Assembly: GCA_021151805.1 (NCBI GenBank)
Contig: JAGKWN010000003.1
Span: forward strand, 23,136 to 87,135
DNA: 64,000 bases
Direction: 5' to 3'
Origin: Cytophagaceae bacterium
Lineage (GTDB): Bacteria > Bacteroidota > Bacteroidia > Cytophagales > Cytophagaceae
The notes under the pieces were generated by a model, which saw only the letters and a program-made list of their open reading frames with translations, was not told the DNA's origin and ran no database searches. A program made the translations under genes and the position numbers. This document shows, one piece after another, positions 45,497-54,239 of the stretch; position 1 is the first letter of the stretch, and each line of letters opens with the position of its first letter.

Positions 45497-46841
45497 GCTT
45501 TTTAATCCGGTCAATACCTGCCTGCGAGTTCTTGGTTATTTCAGCAATTGTATTGGAATAAAGTGCCGGATCAAGCTTTTCAACCCGCTTCATGGCATCT
45601 TTATAAAACGCATTCGCTTCTTTATAATTTTTCTGATTTTCATACAGGTCACCAAGCTGATAGCAAGCGTAGGAATAATTGTAGATTGCTCCGTTATCAT
45701 CTTTGTCTTCGCCGTGTTCAATAACTTTCAATAAATATGTTTCAGCTTGGCTGGTATTGCCTGCTCTTTTTTCAATCAGCCCCAGATAATAATAGGCCGA
45801 CAGTGAATAGCCCATCTTGGTCATATTGCCGGATTCTGCAAATGCCGCTGTTTTGGATAAGTAGAATTTAGATTTTTCCAGGTCGCCTTTTTCATACAAC
45901 AATCTTCCCAGGAAATAGCTGGCTTGTCTGCCAGTATTTTCTTCATAGCCCGGCATGCCGATGTTTACTTTGTAATTGATATCATAGCATACTTTTTCGC
46001 ATACATCATAGTGACCAAGCTCCCAGGTAAGACGCGCATATACGCGTTGAAAATAGGGGTTGTCAGGAAATGTTTCCGCAAGATACTTCGCATACGGAAA
46101 TGCTGCTCTTGGATTATTCTCTTCATTTGTATAGATGCGCAGCAGGAAGTATTGCGCTTCTGTACGTGTGTAGAAAGCATTGGTCGCACATTCTTTCAAC
46201 TGCGCCAATCCAACGGCTTTATTTCCTTTAGGGAATAAGGAAACAAGAGGTTTCAACAAGGGATATTCTCCCTTGATCCATTCAGCATAATAATTGAAGA
46301 TGGATTCGCCAAATAAAAACTCCGGACTTAATACACCTTTTCCTCTGGTGAAGGTTAGATAATGCAGCGCGCTTTTGCCTTCAAAAGCGGCTTTTACGTA
46401 ACTTTTATTTTCAGAATAGTAACGTCCTTTAAATCCATGTGCAGCACATAAGAAAAACGCAGCTTCAATATTCTTATCGTCCTTCTTAAACATCTTCTCA
46501 CCTTTCTCTATCGCAACATCAATGTATTGCAGAAATTCTTTTTCATAAGTGTTGGTATAGTCTTCATTATCGATGTAAGGCATCATTTTCCACCAGTTGC
46601 TCAATGCCATAAGGAAAGAGGGTAGCGGATGTTCCGGGTGTTGAGCTGTAATGCGGAGGAAGTATGTTTCGGCCTGTTCGAATTTAAAATTGTAAAGATC
46701 GTTGATGGCATCTGTAGCTTCGATTTGTACAGTCGCATCCGATAAGAGCATAGTAGTGTCTGCCTGACAGAAACCAGAAAAATGGATGATAGAAAATAGA
46801 AATGCGACCAGAGCTTTTTTCATTGTTACTTTAATATTCAA
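45486..46841 (-). CDS. Exported TPR protein
   Basis: 451 residues with a signal peptide (A-L-V-A-F-L-F-S-I-I-H-F-S-G-F-C-Q). Internal TPR-like helical pairs run from about residue 45 to the end, the clearest being A-Y-Y-Y-L-G-L-I-E-K-R-A-G-N and Y-Q-L-G-D-L-Y-E-N-Q-K-N-Y. The C-terminus is basic (R-I-K-K-L-K-K). Probably a periplasmic scaffold; partner unknown. Convergent overlap with the Lrp gene, divergent from the M42 peptidase. Confidence 0.75.
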   Translation of the reverse strand: MNIKVTMKKALVAFLFSIIHFSGFCQADTTMLLSDATVQIEATDAINDLYNFKFEQAETYFLRITAQHPEHPLPSFLMALSNWWKMMPYIDNEDYTNTYEKEFLQYIDVAIEKGEKMFKKDDKNIEAAFFLCAAHGFKGRYYSENKSYVKAAFEGKSALHYLTFTRGKGVLSPEFLFGESIFNYYAEWIKGEYPLLKPLVSLFPKGNKAVGLAQLKECATNAFYTRTEAQYFLLRIYTNEENNPRAAFPYAKYLAETFPDNPYFQRVYARLTWELGHYDVCEKVCYDINYKVNIGMPGYEENTGRQASYFLGRLLYEKGDLEKSKFYLSKTAAFAESGNMTKMGYSLSAYYYLGLIEKRAGNTSQAETYLLKVIEHGEDKDDNGAIYNYSYACYQLGDLYENQKNYKEANAFYKDAMKRVEKLDPALYSNTIAEITKNSQAGIDRIKKLKK

Positions 46842-46913
46842 AATGAATGTATAATTTTAGCAAAAACAATTGTAAGTTTCATCAATTCGAATCACTTTAT
46901 TATAGATTTTGAT

Positions 46914-47825
46914 ATGCACCTGTTAAAAGAACTTTGTTCTATACAAGCACCTTCGGGCAATGAAGAACCATTAAAAAATTTTCTGTTAGACTATATACGT
47001 AAGAATGCTGCCTCATGGTCACATCAGCCAACGGTATATGCATCCGACGATTTGCAGGATTGTATTGTTCTTGCTTTCGGAAATCCACGAACAGCTGTTT
47101 TCGCACACATGGATTCCATTGGCTTTACGGTAGCTTATAACAATCATTTACACCCGATCGGTTCACCTTATGCGAAAGACGGCTATCAATTGGTAGGCAA
47201 GGATTCAAATGGTGATGTTGATGGTGTTCTGAAAATTGAAGAGGAAGAATGGTTGCTGGATGCCGCCGGTCGCATCATTGACCGGGGAACAGAATTAACG
47301 TTCAAGCCCAACTTTAGAGAAGAAGGTGATTTTATTTTAACACCTTACCTTGACGACAGATTGGGTGTATGGACCGCATTGAAGCTGGCCGAAACACTTG
47401 AAAACGGAGTCATCGCATTTACCTGCTGGGAAGAGCATGGCGGCGGTTCTGTAGCTTATCTTGCCCGCTGGATCTACGAAACATTCCAGGTAAAACAATC
47501 GCTCATCTGTGATATAACCTGGGTTACAGCAGGCGTTGAAGCAGGCAAGGGCGTTGCCATATCCATGCGCGACAGAATGATTCCGCGGAAAAAATATGTA
47601 AACAAAATCATTGAACTGGCCAGACAATCCGGCATTCCGTTTCAGCTGGAGGTAGAAGGTGCCGGTGCCAGCGATGGCCGTGAGCTGCAGCTCTCTCCCT
47701 ATCCGTGGGATTGGTGTTTTATCGGCGCACCTGAAAAAGATGCCCATACGCCGGACGAATGCGTGCATAAGCAGGATATTGAATCGATGCTGGCCTTGTA
47801 CAAATATTTGATGGAGAAACTATAG
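46914..47825 (+). CDS. M42/M20-like zinc aminopeptidase
   Basis: 303 residues, cytosolic. Metal and catalytic positions are visible: AHMDSIGF (His, Asp), the bridging Asp in L-D-D-R-L-G-V-W, E-E-H-G-G-G-S (catalytic Glu and ligand Glu), C-D-I-T-W-V and, near the end, D-A-H-T-P-D-E-C-V-H. This is the deblocking-aminopeptidase/glucanase (M42) arrangement, slightly shorter than the usual ~350 residues because the dimerisation insert is reduced. It trims small peptides. Confidence 0.85.
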   Translation: MHLLKELCSIQAPSGNEEPLKNFLLDYIRKNAASWSHQPTVYASDDLQDCIVLAFGNPRTAVFAHMDSIGFTVAYNNHLHPIGSPYAKDGYQLVGKDSNGDVDGVLKIEEEEWLLDAAGRIIDRGTELTFKPNFREEGDFILTPYLDDRLGVWTALKLAETLENGVIAFTCWEEHGGGSVAYLARWIYETFQVKQSLICDITWVTAGVEAGKGVAISMRDRMIPRKKYVNKIIELARQSGIPFQLEVEGAGASDGRELQLSPYPWDWCFIGAPEKDAHTPDECVHKQDIESMLALYKYLMEKL

Positions 47826-47826
47826 T

Positions 47827-47919
47827 GCAGAAAGCTTAATGCGAAAGGCTTAAGACCTTAAATTCAACTATTGGATTTCAAAGCCTTGAGCTTTTAGCCT
47901 TTGGCGTTAAGCTTTTTGC
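47827..47919. repeat. Large imperfect inverted repeat
   Basis: GCAGAAAGCTTAATGCG with AAAGGCT following (47827-47850) is the near-reverse-complement of 47897-47919, about 20 of 23 positions matching. The arms belong to the AAGCTTAA/AAAGGCT repeat family seen at 48656, 55170 and 55250. It follows the M42 stop and may terminate transcription. Confidence 0.6.
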
Positions 47920-47987
47920 ATACTATGCTTACCCTTTCACCGAAAAAGCGTATTTTTGTACCTTCAAAATAAATTAAGATACCCCGT

Positions 47988-48560
47988 ATGTTAAATATTG
48001 TCTTATTTGGCCCTCCTGGCGCAGGTAAAGGAACTCAAAGTGAAAAACTGATTGCTAAATACAAATTAGCTCACTTATCAACAGGAGACATTTTTCGCGA
48101 TCACATTTCCCGCAAAACAGAACTTGGTGTAAAAGTTAAAGAATACATTGATAACGGTTTGTTAGTGCCGGATGAAGTTACGGTAGGTATTCTGAAAGCT
48201 GCTATTGAAGCAAACGCAGGCGCTACAGGCTTTATCTTTGATGGTTTCCCGAGGACGGTTCACCAGGCAGAAGTGTTGGACAACATGCTGGCAACATTGA
48301 ATACAAAAATTCACTCGGTAGTTGCACTCGATGTAAATGAAGAAGAACTGAAAAAGCGTATTGAGATCCGCAGACAGACTTCAGGCCGTGCAGATGATGA
48401 TGCTGAAAAAGTATTGAAGCGTATCGATGAATATTTCAACAAGACAATTCACGTGCTACCATATTATGAAGCGCAAGGCAAAGCAGTAAAAGTACAAGGG
48501 ATTGGTGAAATAGAAACGATCTTTGCAGCTATCTGCCAGGCAATCGATTCTGCAAAATAA
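47988..48560 (+). CDS. adk: Adenylate kinase
   Basis: Interconverts ATP+AMP and 2 ADP. 190 residues, the short-lid form common in Bacteroidota. P-loop GPPGAGKGTQ (residues 7-16), AMP-binding L-S-T-G-D-I-F-R, D-G-F-P-R-T, and lid-side R-R-Q-T-S-G-R-A-D-D. A perfect -7 box TATTTTTG at 47951-47958, 30 bases before the ATG, is a likely promoter; I find no TTTG at the right distance. The stop is covered by a small hairpin. Confidence 0.96.
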   Translation: MLNIVLFGPPGAGKGTQSEKLIAKYKLAHLSTGDIFRDHISRKTELGVKVKEYIDNGLLVPDEVTVGILKAAIEANAGATGFIFDGFPRTVHQAEVLDNMLATLNTKIHSVVALDVNEEELKKRIEIRRQTSGRADDDAEKVLKRIDEYFNKTIHVLPYYEAQGKAVKVQGIGEIETIFAAICQAIDSAK

Positions 48561-48695
48561 TATTTTGCAAATGGCTGTGTGTCACAGGCCATGGCGATTG
48601 AGGCAAACAAACATTATCCCCGGTCTGTGGCACACAGACCGGAACATCATTATTCACGCGTTAAGCCTTAGGCTTTCCGCTTTAAGCTTTAAGCA
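48551..48695. repeat. Three hairpins and a short repeat between adk and obg
   Basis: In order: TGCAAAAT/ATTTTGCA (48551-48569) over the adk stop; ATGGC-TGTG paired with CACA-GCCAT and one bulge (48571-48592); CCGGTCTGTG/CACAGACCGG with a GCA loop (48620-48642). Then GTTAAGCCTTAGGCTTTCCG and CTTTAAGCTTTAAGC (48659-48694), a member of the local intergenic repeat family. The third hairpin is the strongest and could stop or stabilise the transcript; there is no T-run. Confidence 0.6.
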
Positions 48696-48702
48696 AAAAA
48701 AA

Positions 48703-49716
48703 GTGGCTTCTTCCAACTTTATTGATTATGTAAAAGTATGCTGCCGTTCCGGTAAAGGAGGGGCTGGCTCTGTGCATTTCCGCAAGGAAAAACATACACC
48801 GCTGGGTGGTCCGGATGGCGGAAACGGCGGGCGCGGTGGACACATTATATTAAGAGGGAATGTTCAGCTATGGACCTTGCTGCATTTGAAATATACCAAG
48901 CACGTAATTGCTGAAGATGGCGAGCGCGGCGGTACCAACAGAGCTTCAGGCGGACAAGGCAAGGACCAGATAATGGAAGTACCTTTAGGTACGATTGCAC
49001 GTGATCCCGAAACGGGCGAAGTGATTGCAGAAATTACAGAAGACGGGCAGGAGATTATTCTTGTACCCGGCGGCCGCGGTGGGTTAGGGAACGAACAGTT
49101 TAAAACATCTACCAATCAAGCGCCACACTATGCACAGCCTGGCGAACCAGGCATTGAAGCATGGATCATTCTTGAGTTGAAAGTTCTTGCCGATGTAGGT
49201 TTGGTAGGCTTTCCGAACGCTGGCAAATCAACGCTATTGTCAAAAGTATCTGCAGCAAAACCTGAAATTGCAGACTATGCATTTACGACACTTGTACCCA
49301 ACCTGGGTGTTGTAAAATACAGAGATTACAGATCCTTCATCATGGCCGATATTCCCGGCATTATTGAAGGTGCTGCAGAAGGTAAAGGCCTAGGGATCCG
49401 CTTCCTGCGCCACATTGAACGAAATTCAATCTTGCTGTTTTTAGTAGCGGCAGATTCAAAAGATATTCGTGCCGAATACGAAATCCTGTTGAATGAACTT
49501 CAAAAGTACAATCCTGAATTGTTGCATAAAGACCGGATTCTGGCTATATCAAAATCAGACATGCTGGATGATGAACTGAAAGCAGAAATCAAAAAGGAAC
49601 TGCCTAAAGGCGTTCCATCTATATTCATCTCTTCTTACATGAATCAGGGCTTAACAGAGTTGAAAGACTTGTTATGGACCACAATGACGAAGCAAAAAGA
49701 CGATTTTATTAAGTAA
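48703..49716 (+). CDS. obg: GTPase Obg
   Basis: 337 residues from a GTG at 48703. The frame stays open upstream to 48523, but those codons read through the hairpins and repeat, so the longer form is rejected; VASSNFIDYVKV is the normal family N-terminus. Obg fold: glycine-rich GGPDGGNGGRGG near residue 38. G domain: G1 GFPNAGKST, G3 D-I-P-G, G4 S-K-S-D. A ribosome-associated GTPase in 50S assembly and stress response. The C-terminal extension of some Obg proteins is absent. Confidence 0.95.
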   Translation: MASSNFIDYVKVCCRSGKGGAGSVHFRKEKHTPLGGPDGGNGGRGGHIILRGNVQLWTLLHLKYTKHVIAEDGERGGTNRASGGQGKDQIMEVPLGTIARDPETGEVIAEITEDGQEIILVPGGRGGLGNEQFKTSTNQAPHYAQPGEPGIEAWIILELKVLADVGLVGFPNAGKSTLLSKVSAAKPEIADYAFTTLVPNLGVVKYRDYRSFIMADIPGIIEGAAEGKGLGIRFLRHIERNSILLFLVAADSKDIRAEYEILLNELQKYNPELLHKDRILAISKSDMLDDELKAEIKKELPKGVPSIFISSYMNQGLTELKDLLWTTMTKQKDDFIK

Positions 49717-49775
49717 ACATCATTTCAAAACGGTTTTGCTGACAATATGACACCAAAACCAGCTTGGCAATATTA

Positions 49776-49797
49776 TTGACAATCCCCTATTTGTCAA
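49776..49797. promoter_or_regulatory. Dyad upstream of grpE-dnaJ
   Basis: TTGACAA (49776-49782) and TTGTCAA (49791-49797) form a perfect 7-bp inverted repeat with 8 bases between, ending 13 bases before the grpE ATG. TGACAATATGACA at 49739-49751 adds two direct TGACA copies. No CIRCE element is present. Position before a heat-shock operon suggests a regulator site. Confidence 0.5.
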
Positions 49798-49810
49798 ATC
49801 ACTAATTTAT

Positions 49811-50359
49811 ATGGCGAACGAAGTAAAAGACGAAGCAAACGCACAACAGAATGAAAATTCTGCTGAAAAAGAGGTAGTTACTGAAGCTGCTGCACCAGCA
49901 GCTGAATTATCCGAGGTAGAAAAAGCTCTTGCTGAAGCAGCGGATTGGAAAGATAAATATGTCAGATTGTATGCCGAATTTGACAATTATAAAAGACGTA
50001 CCAGCAAGGAGCGGATTGATCTGTTGAAGACTGCCACTGAAGATCTGATGACCAGTCTGATTCCGATCATTGACGATTTTGATCGTGCGTTAAAAAATAT
50101 TCCTGTAACAGAAGAAACAAAAGCATTGCGTGAAGGCGTTGAATTGATCCATAACAAATTCAACAAAACATTGCAGCAAAAAGGTCTTACAGCTATGAAT
50201 GCCCAGGGGGAAGTATTTAATAGTGAATTGCATGAAGCAATCACACAGATTCCTGCACCGACGGAAGACCTTAAAGGCAAAGTTGTAGACGAAGTTGAGA
50301 AGGGCTACTATTTAGGCGATAAAGTAATCAGATACGCGAAAGTTGTTATTGGAGCTTAA
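49811..50359 (+). CDS. grpE: GrpE, DnaK nucleotide-exchange factor
   Basis: 182 residues: an acidic, Ala/Glu-rich N-terminus, a long dimerising helix (A-D-W-K-D-K-Y-V-R-L-Y-A-E-F-D-N-Y-K-R-R), and the C-terminal beta domain with V-F-N-S-E-L-H-E-A-I-T and G-D-K-V-I-R-Y-A-K-V. It opens DnaK to release ADP. Three bases before dnaJ, so one operon; dnaK is not in the window. Confidence 0.95.
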   Translation: MANEVKDEANAQQNENSAEKEVVTEAAAPAAELSEVEKALAEAADWKDKYVRLYAEFDNYKRRTSKERIDLLKTATEDLMTSLIPIIDDFDRALKNIPVTEETKALREGVELIHNKFNKTLQQKGLTAMNAQGEVFNSELHEAITQIPAPTEDLKGKVVDEVEKGYYLGDKVIRYAKVVIGA

Positions 50360-50362
50360 GAA

Positions 50363-51496
50363 ATGGCAAAGAGAGATTATTACGAAGTACTGGAAGTATC
50401 CAAATCTGCTTCTGCAGACGAGATTAAAAAAGCATATCGCAAGTTAGCGATCAAATACCATCCGGATAAAAACCCGGACAATCCTTCAGCAGAAGAAAAA
50501 TTCAAAGAAGCAGCAGAAGCATACGAAGTGCTGAGCACGCCTGAAAAGCGCCAGCGTTATGACCAATACGGGCATCAGGCTGCGGGCGGTGGTTACGGCG
50601 GCGGCGGTATGAATATGGATGACATATTTTCTCAGTTTGGCGACGTGTTCGGCGGCGGCTCACCGTTCGAAAGCTTTTTCGGCGGCGGCGGCGGCAGAGG
50701 TCGTGGTGTTCGTAAAGGCTCTAATCTTCGCATTAAGTTGAAATTAAACTTAGAAGAAATTGCGAATGGTTGTGAGAAAAAAATAAAAGTAAAACGTCAG
50801 GTAGCCTGCGATGAGTGCAGCGGTACAGGTGCTAAGAACGGAGCGGTGCAGAAATGTACTACCTGTAACGGTACCGGCCAGGTGAAGAAGGTTGTAAATA
50901 CAATGCTTGGCCAGATGATGTCGGCTACAACCTGTTCTACCTGTAATGGCGAAGGTACTACGGTAAAAGATAAGTGTACACATTGCCACGGCCACGGTAC
51001 GGTTGAGAAAGAAGAAACCATTACAATAAAAATACCAGCAGGTGTAGTTGACGGCATGCAGTTGTCGATGAGCGGCAAAGGAAACATGCCTCCAAGAGGT
51101 GGTGTAGCCGGTGACTTGCTAATCTTGATTGAAGAAATTGAAGATGAACAATTGAAGCGTGATGGTTTAAATATCATTTACGAACTATATGTTACTTTCT
51201 TCGATGCCGTATTTGGTACCAGTGTTGAAGTACCGACTGTTGATGGTAAAGTGAAAATTAAAATTGATCCGGGTACACAGAGCGGAAAAATTTTACGTCT
51301 GCGTTCAAAAGGGTTGAAGGATGTAAACAGCTACCAGAAAGGCGATCAGCTGATTTATGTAAATGTATGGACTCCGCAAACGTTGTCGAAAGAAGAAAAA
51401 GAATTACTGGCGTCGATCAAAGAATCAGACAATTTCAAGCCGAATCCAGGCAAGAACGATAAGTCATTCTTTGAGCGCATGAAAGAATTCTTTTAA
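50363..51496 (+). CDS. dnaJ: Chaperone DnaJ
   Basis: 377 residues with every domain of a type I Hsp40: J-domain (1-70) with the HPD tripeptide in KYHPDKNPDN, a Gly/Phe-rich linker (about 75-115), the zinc-binding region with four CxxCxGxG-type motifs (CDECSGTG, CTTCNGTG, CSTCNGEG, CTHCHGHG), and the C-terminal substrate domains. It delivers unfolded proteins to DnaK and stimulates its ATPase. Translated with grpE and ended by a strong terminator. Confidence 0.97.
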   Translation: MAKRDYYEVLEVSKSASADEIKKAYRKLAIKYHPDKNPDNPSAEEKFKEAAEAYEVLSTPEKRQRYDQYGHQAAGGGYGGGGMNMDDIFSQFGDVFGGGSPFESFFGGGGGRGRGVRKGSNLRIKLKLNLEEIANGCEKKIKVKRQVACDECSGTGAKNGAVQKCTTCNGTGQVKKVVNTMLGQMMSATTCSTCNGEGTTVKDKCTHCHGHGTVEKEETITIKIPAGVVDGMQLSMSGKGNMPPRGGVAGDLLILIEEIEDEQLKRDGLNIIYELYVTFFDAVFGTSVEVPTVDGKVKIKIDPGTQSGKILRLRSKGLKDVNSYQKGDQLIYVNVWTPQTLSKEEKELLASIKESDNFKPNPGKNDKSFFERMKEFF

Positions 51497-51530
51497 GAGT
51501 AACTGATTTCAGTACTAAACAAGATAAATG

Positions 51531-51563
51531 AAAACGCCTTCCATAACCGGAAGGCGTTTTTTA
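51531..51563 (+). terminator. Intrinsic terminator after dnaJ
   Basis: AAAACGCCTTCC (51531-51542) pairs with GGAAGGCGTTTT (51549-51560), 6-base loop, then more T. A clean rho-independent terminator closing the grpE-dnaJ operon. Confidence 0.92.
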
Positions 51564-51707
51564 TTGGTATGAATCAGGTAGTTGTAAATTCCGCAGAACT
51601 TAGCCTGCTTTTTATGAATTTATCATGAATTAAGTTTCTTTTTCTTCCCGATAAACACTAAAAAACACTATTTTTGCAGGTATTTTTATTAAGATAATAC
51701 CAATACT

Positions 51708-54161
51708 ATGAAAGTGTTAAAGTTCGGTGGTACCTCTGTTGGTTCTGTAGAGAGTATCCGCAAAGTTGCAGAAATTCTTTCCTCTTATAAGAAGAAAGAA
51801 AAATTTGTAGTTGTTTTTTCTGCTATGTCAGGAATTACAAATTTACTGGTTGAAGTAGGTCAGAAAGCATCCGCTACGGATATTTCATACCAGCAGATTT
51901 TAAAAACAATTGAACAGAAACACGTAAGCACGGCAAAGACATTGATTGATGTAAAGAATCAGGGCAAAGTTATTGCGCAGCTGAAACTGGTATTGAATGA
52001 ACTGCAGGATTTGTTGCAGGGTGTTTATCTGCTGAAAGAATTATCTCCACGTTCAAATGACCTGGTGTTAAGCTTTGGCGAAAGACTTTCGTCTTACCTG
52101 GTTGCTGAATTCCTGAAGCAGGAAGGTGTTGATGTTACTTTCCTGGATGCACGCAACGTAGTAATTACAGATAATGGTTTTGGGTCAGCAAAAGTTGATT
52201 TCAAGAAAACCGACAAAGCAATCAAAGATTATTTCAAGGATGTTAAGACAAGTGTTGTAACAACCGGCTTTATCGGTTCAACCGAAAAAGGTGAAACAAC
52301 AACGCTTGGTCGTGGTGGTTCTGATTATACCGCTTCTGTATTTGGTGCGGCGCTTGATAGCGAAGGTATTGAAATATGGACAGACGTTGATGGGATCATG
52401 ACCGCTGATCCGCGTAAAGTAAAACGTGCATTCACGCTTCCGCAGGTTTCGTATATCGAAGCCATGGAAATGTCGCACTTCGGCGCAAAGGTGATTTATC
52501 CCCCAACATTGCAGCCGGCATTTAAAAAGAATATTCCGATCTGGATTAAAAATACATTCAACACGGCATTTGAAGGGACGTTGATCAATGCGAAGACAAG
52601 TGCAACAGATCATTCTGTAAAAGGAATTTCATCCATTGAAAATATCTCTCTGTTGAACTTAACAGGCAGCGGTATGGTAGGCGTGCCGGGTGTATCCGGT
52701 CGTCTGTTCGGTGCGCTGGCAAGAAACTTCATTAACGTGATCCTGATCACGCAGGCTTCTTCAGAACACTCGATCTGCTTTGTGATTGATTCAAAAGAAT
52801 CAGCAAAAGCGAAAGCAGCGGTTGAAGAAGAATTTGAACACGAGATCAAAGCAGGCAAAATAGATAAGCTGCACGAAAAAGATAATCTGGCGATTGTTGC
52901 CGTTGTAGGCGACAACATGCGTCATACGCCAGGTATTGCCGGGAAATTGTTCTCTTCACTAGGCAAGAACGGTATTAACGTAGTTGCAATCGCTCAGGGA
53001 TCTTCAGAGATCAACTTGTCTGTGGTAATCGGTAAAGAAGATCTTACAAAAGCATTGAACGTTATTCACGAATCATTCTTCCTGAGTGATGTGAAAACAA
53101 TCAACGTATTTGTGGTAGGTGTTGGTTTGATTGGCAGCGCGTTGTTGAAGCAGTTGCAGAAACAAGCGACTTACCTGCAGAAAGAAAAAGGTTTCAAGAT
53201 CAACGTTGTTGGTTTAGCAAACAGCAAGAAAATGCTGATCAACGAAAACGGTGTAGCATTAACCAGCTGGAAAGAAAAACTGGAAGAAGGCGAGAAAGCA
53301 AACCTGAAAGAGTTTGTAAAACGTATGGTTGACCTGAATCTTCGCAACTCAATTTTTGTTGACAATACATCAAACAAAGATGTGGTTTCATTCTACCACG
53401 ATATTCTGGATGAAAGCATTTCTATCGTTACTCCAAACAAACTTGCGAACTCAGGTTTGTTCAAGGATTACAAAAAACTTCAGGAAACTGCATTTAAACG
53501 TGGCGTGAAGTTGATGTATGAAACGAACGTTGGTGCTGGTCTTCCGGTAATCAATACATTGAACGATTTAAAAGACAGTGGTGATAAGATTATTCGTATT
53601 GAAGGGGTTTTATCGGGAACACTTTCTTATATCTTTAATACATTCAAAGGCGATAAGAAATTCAGCGATGTTGTTAAGGAAGCTAAAGAGAAAGGCTTTA
53701 CAGAGCCTGATCCTAGAGACGACTTAAACGGAAAAGACGTTGCGCGTAAGATCTTGATCTTATCTCGTGAAGCAGGCTTCAACTTAGAGTTCGATGATGT
53801 AGTAGTTGAAAACATTCTTCCTGCTCCATGTCTGAAAGCGAAAACAGTAGAGGATTTCTTTGTTGAACTGGAAAAAAACAACAGCGTATTCTCTAAGAAG
53901 CGTGACGAAGCAGACAAAGCAAACAAAGTATTGCGTTTCATTGCGAAGCTTGAAAATGGCAAAGCTGAAGTAAGCTTACAGGCGGTTGACAGCACGCACC
54001 CATTCTTCTCTCTTTCCGGAAGTGATAACATGATCGCTTATACAACGGAAAGATATAAAGAACGTCCGTTGGTAATCAAAGGACCTGGAGCCGGTGCGGA
54101 AGTAACTGCAGCCGGTGTATTCGGAGATATCATCCGTATCAGTAATTACCTGAAGGGGTAA
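51708..54161 (+). CDS. thrA: Bifunctional aspartate kinase / homoserine dehydrogenase
   Basis: Catalyses the first and third steps of threonine synthesis from aspartate. 817 residues: kinase domain (1-~290; MKVLKFGGTSVG, F-G-E-R-L-S-S, TTLGRGGSDYTA), two ACT domains (~310-455; S-G-R-L-F-G-A-L and N-V-V-A-I-A-Q-G-S-S) that sense threonine, then homoserine dehydrogenase (~465-817; V-F-V-V-G-V-G-L-I-G-S-A-L, G-A-G-L-P-V-I-N-T-L). A -7 box TATTTTTG at 51669-51676 is likely its promoter; no leader peptide or attenuator is seen. Confidence 0.96.
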   Translation: MKVLKFGGTSVGSVESIRKVAEILSSYKKKEKFVVVFSAMSGITNLLVEVGQKASATDISYQQILKTIEQKHVSTAKTLIDVKNQGKVIAQLKLVLNELQDLLQGVYLLKELSPRSNDLVLSFGERLSSYLVAEFLKQEGVDVTFLDARNVVITDNGFGSAKVDFKKTDKAIKDYFKDVKTSVVTTGFIGSTEKGETTTLGRGGSDYTASVFGAALDSEGIEIWTDVDGIMTADPRKVKRAFTLPQVSYIEAMEMSHFGAKVIYPPTLQPAFKKNIPIWIKNTFNTAFEGTLINAKTSATDHSVKGISSIENISLLNLTGSGMVGVPGVSGRLFGALARNFINVILITQASSEHSICFVIDSKESAKAKAAVEEEFEHEIKAGKIDKLHEKDNLAIVAVVGDNMRHTPGIAGKLFSSLGKNGINVVAIAQGSSEINLSVVIGKEDLTKALNVIHESFFLSDVKTINVFVVGVGLIGSALLKQLQKQATYLQKEKGFKINVVGLANSKKMLINENGVALTSWKEKLEEGEKANLKEFVKRMVDLNLRNSIFVDNTSNKDVVSFYHDILDESISIVTPNKLANSGLFKDYKKLQETAFKRGVKLMYETNVGAGLPVINTLNDLKDSGDKIIRIEGVLSGTLSYIFNTFKGDKKFSDVVKEAKEKGFTEPDPRDDLNGKDVARKILILSREAGFNLEFDDVVVENILPAPCLKAKTVEDFFVELEKNNSVFSKKRDEADKANKVLRFIAKLENGKAEVSLQAVDSTHPFFSLSGSDNMIAYTTERYKERPLVIKGPGAGAEVTAAGVFGDIIRISNYLKG

Positions 54162-54162
54162 G

Positions 54163-54239
54163 GTAGTGTAAAGTTTTAAGTGTAAAGTGTAAGAAGGAAT
54201 TCTTAAAACGTATAACTTAAAACCTAGAACTTAAAAAAA
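54163..54239. repeat. TGTAAAG/ACTTAAAA low-complexity repeat between thrA and thrB
   Basis: The gap is made almost wholly of short units: GTGTAAAG, TTTTAAGTGTAAAGTGTAAG, TTCTTAAAACG, AACTTAAAACC, GAACTTAAAAA. Similar TGTAAAGTGTAAAG strings flank the EVE gene near 63420 and 63530. No hairpin with a T-run, so thrA-thrB read-through is likely. Confidence 0.6.

Noticed and set aside
47827..47919. CRISPR array in the repeat-rich gaps (47.8, 54.2, 55.2, 63.4 kb)
   Set aside because: Repeats are short, imperfect, often inverted and without regular spacers; no cas gene is present. The Cas4-like fold belongs to the helicase-nuclease.
48523..48702. Long N-terminal extension of Obg
   Set aside because: The added codons read through adk, three hairpins and a repeat; family N-terminus begins at the GTG 48703.
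51564..51707. Threonine leader peptide or attenuator before thrA
   Set aside because: No short ORF rich in Thr/Ile codons and no terminator/antiterminator pair; only a -7 box is visible.
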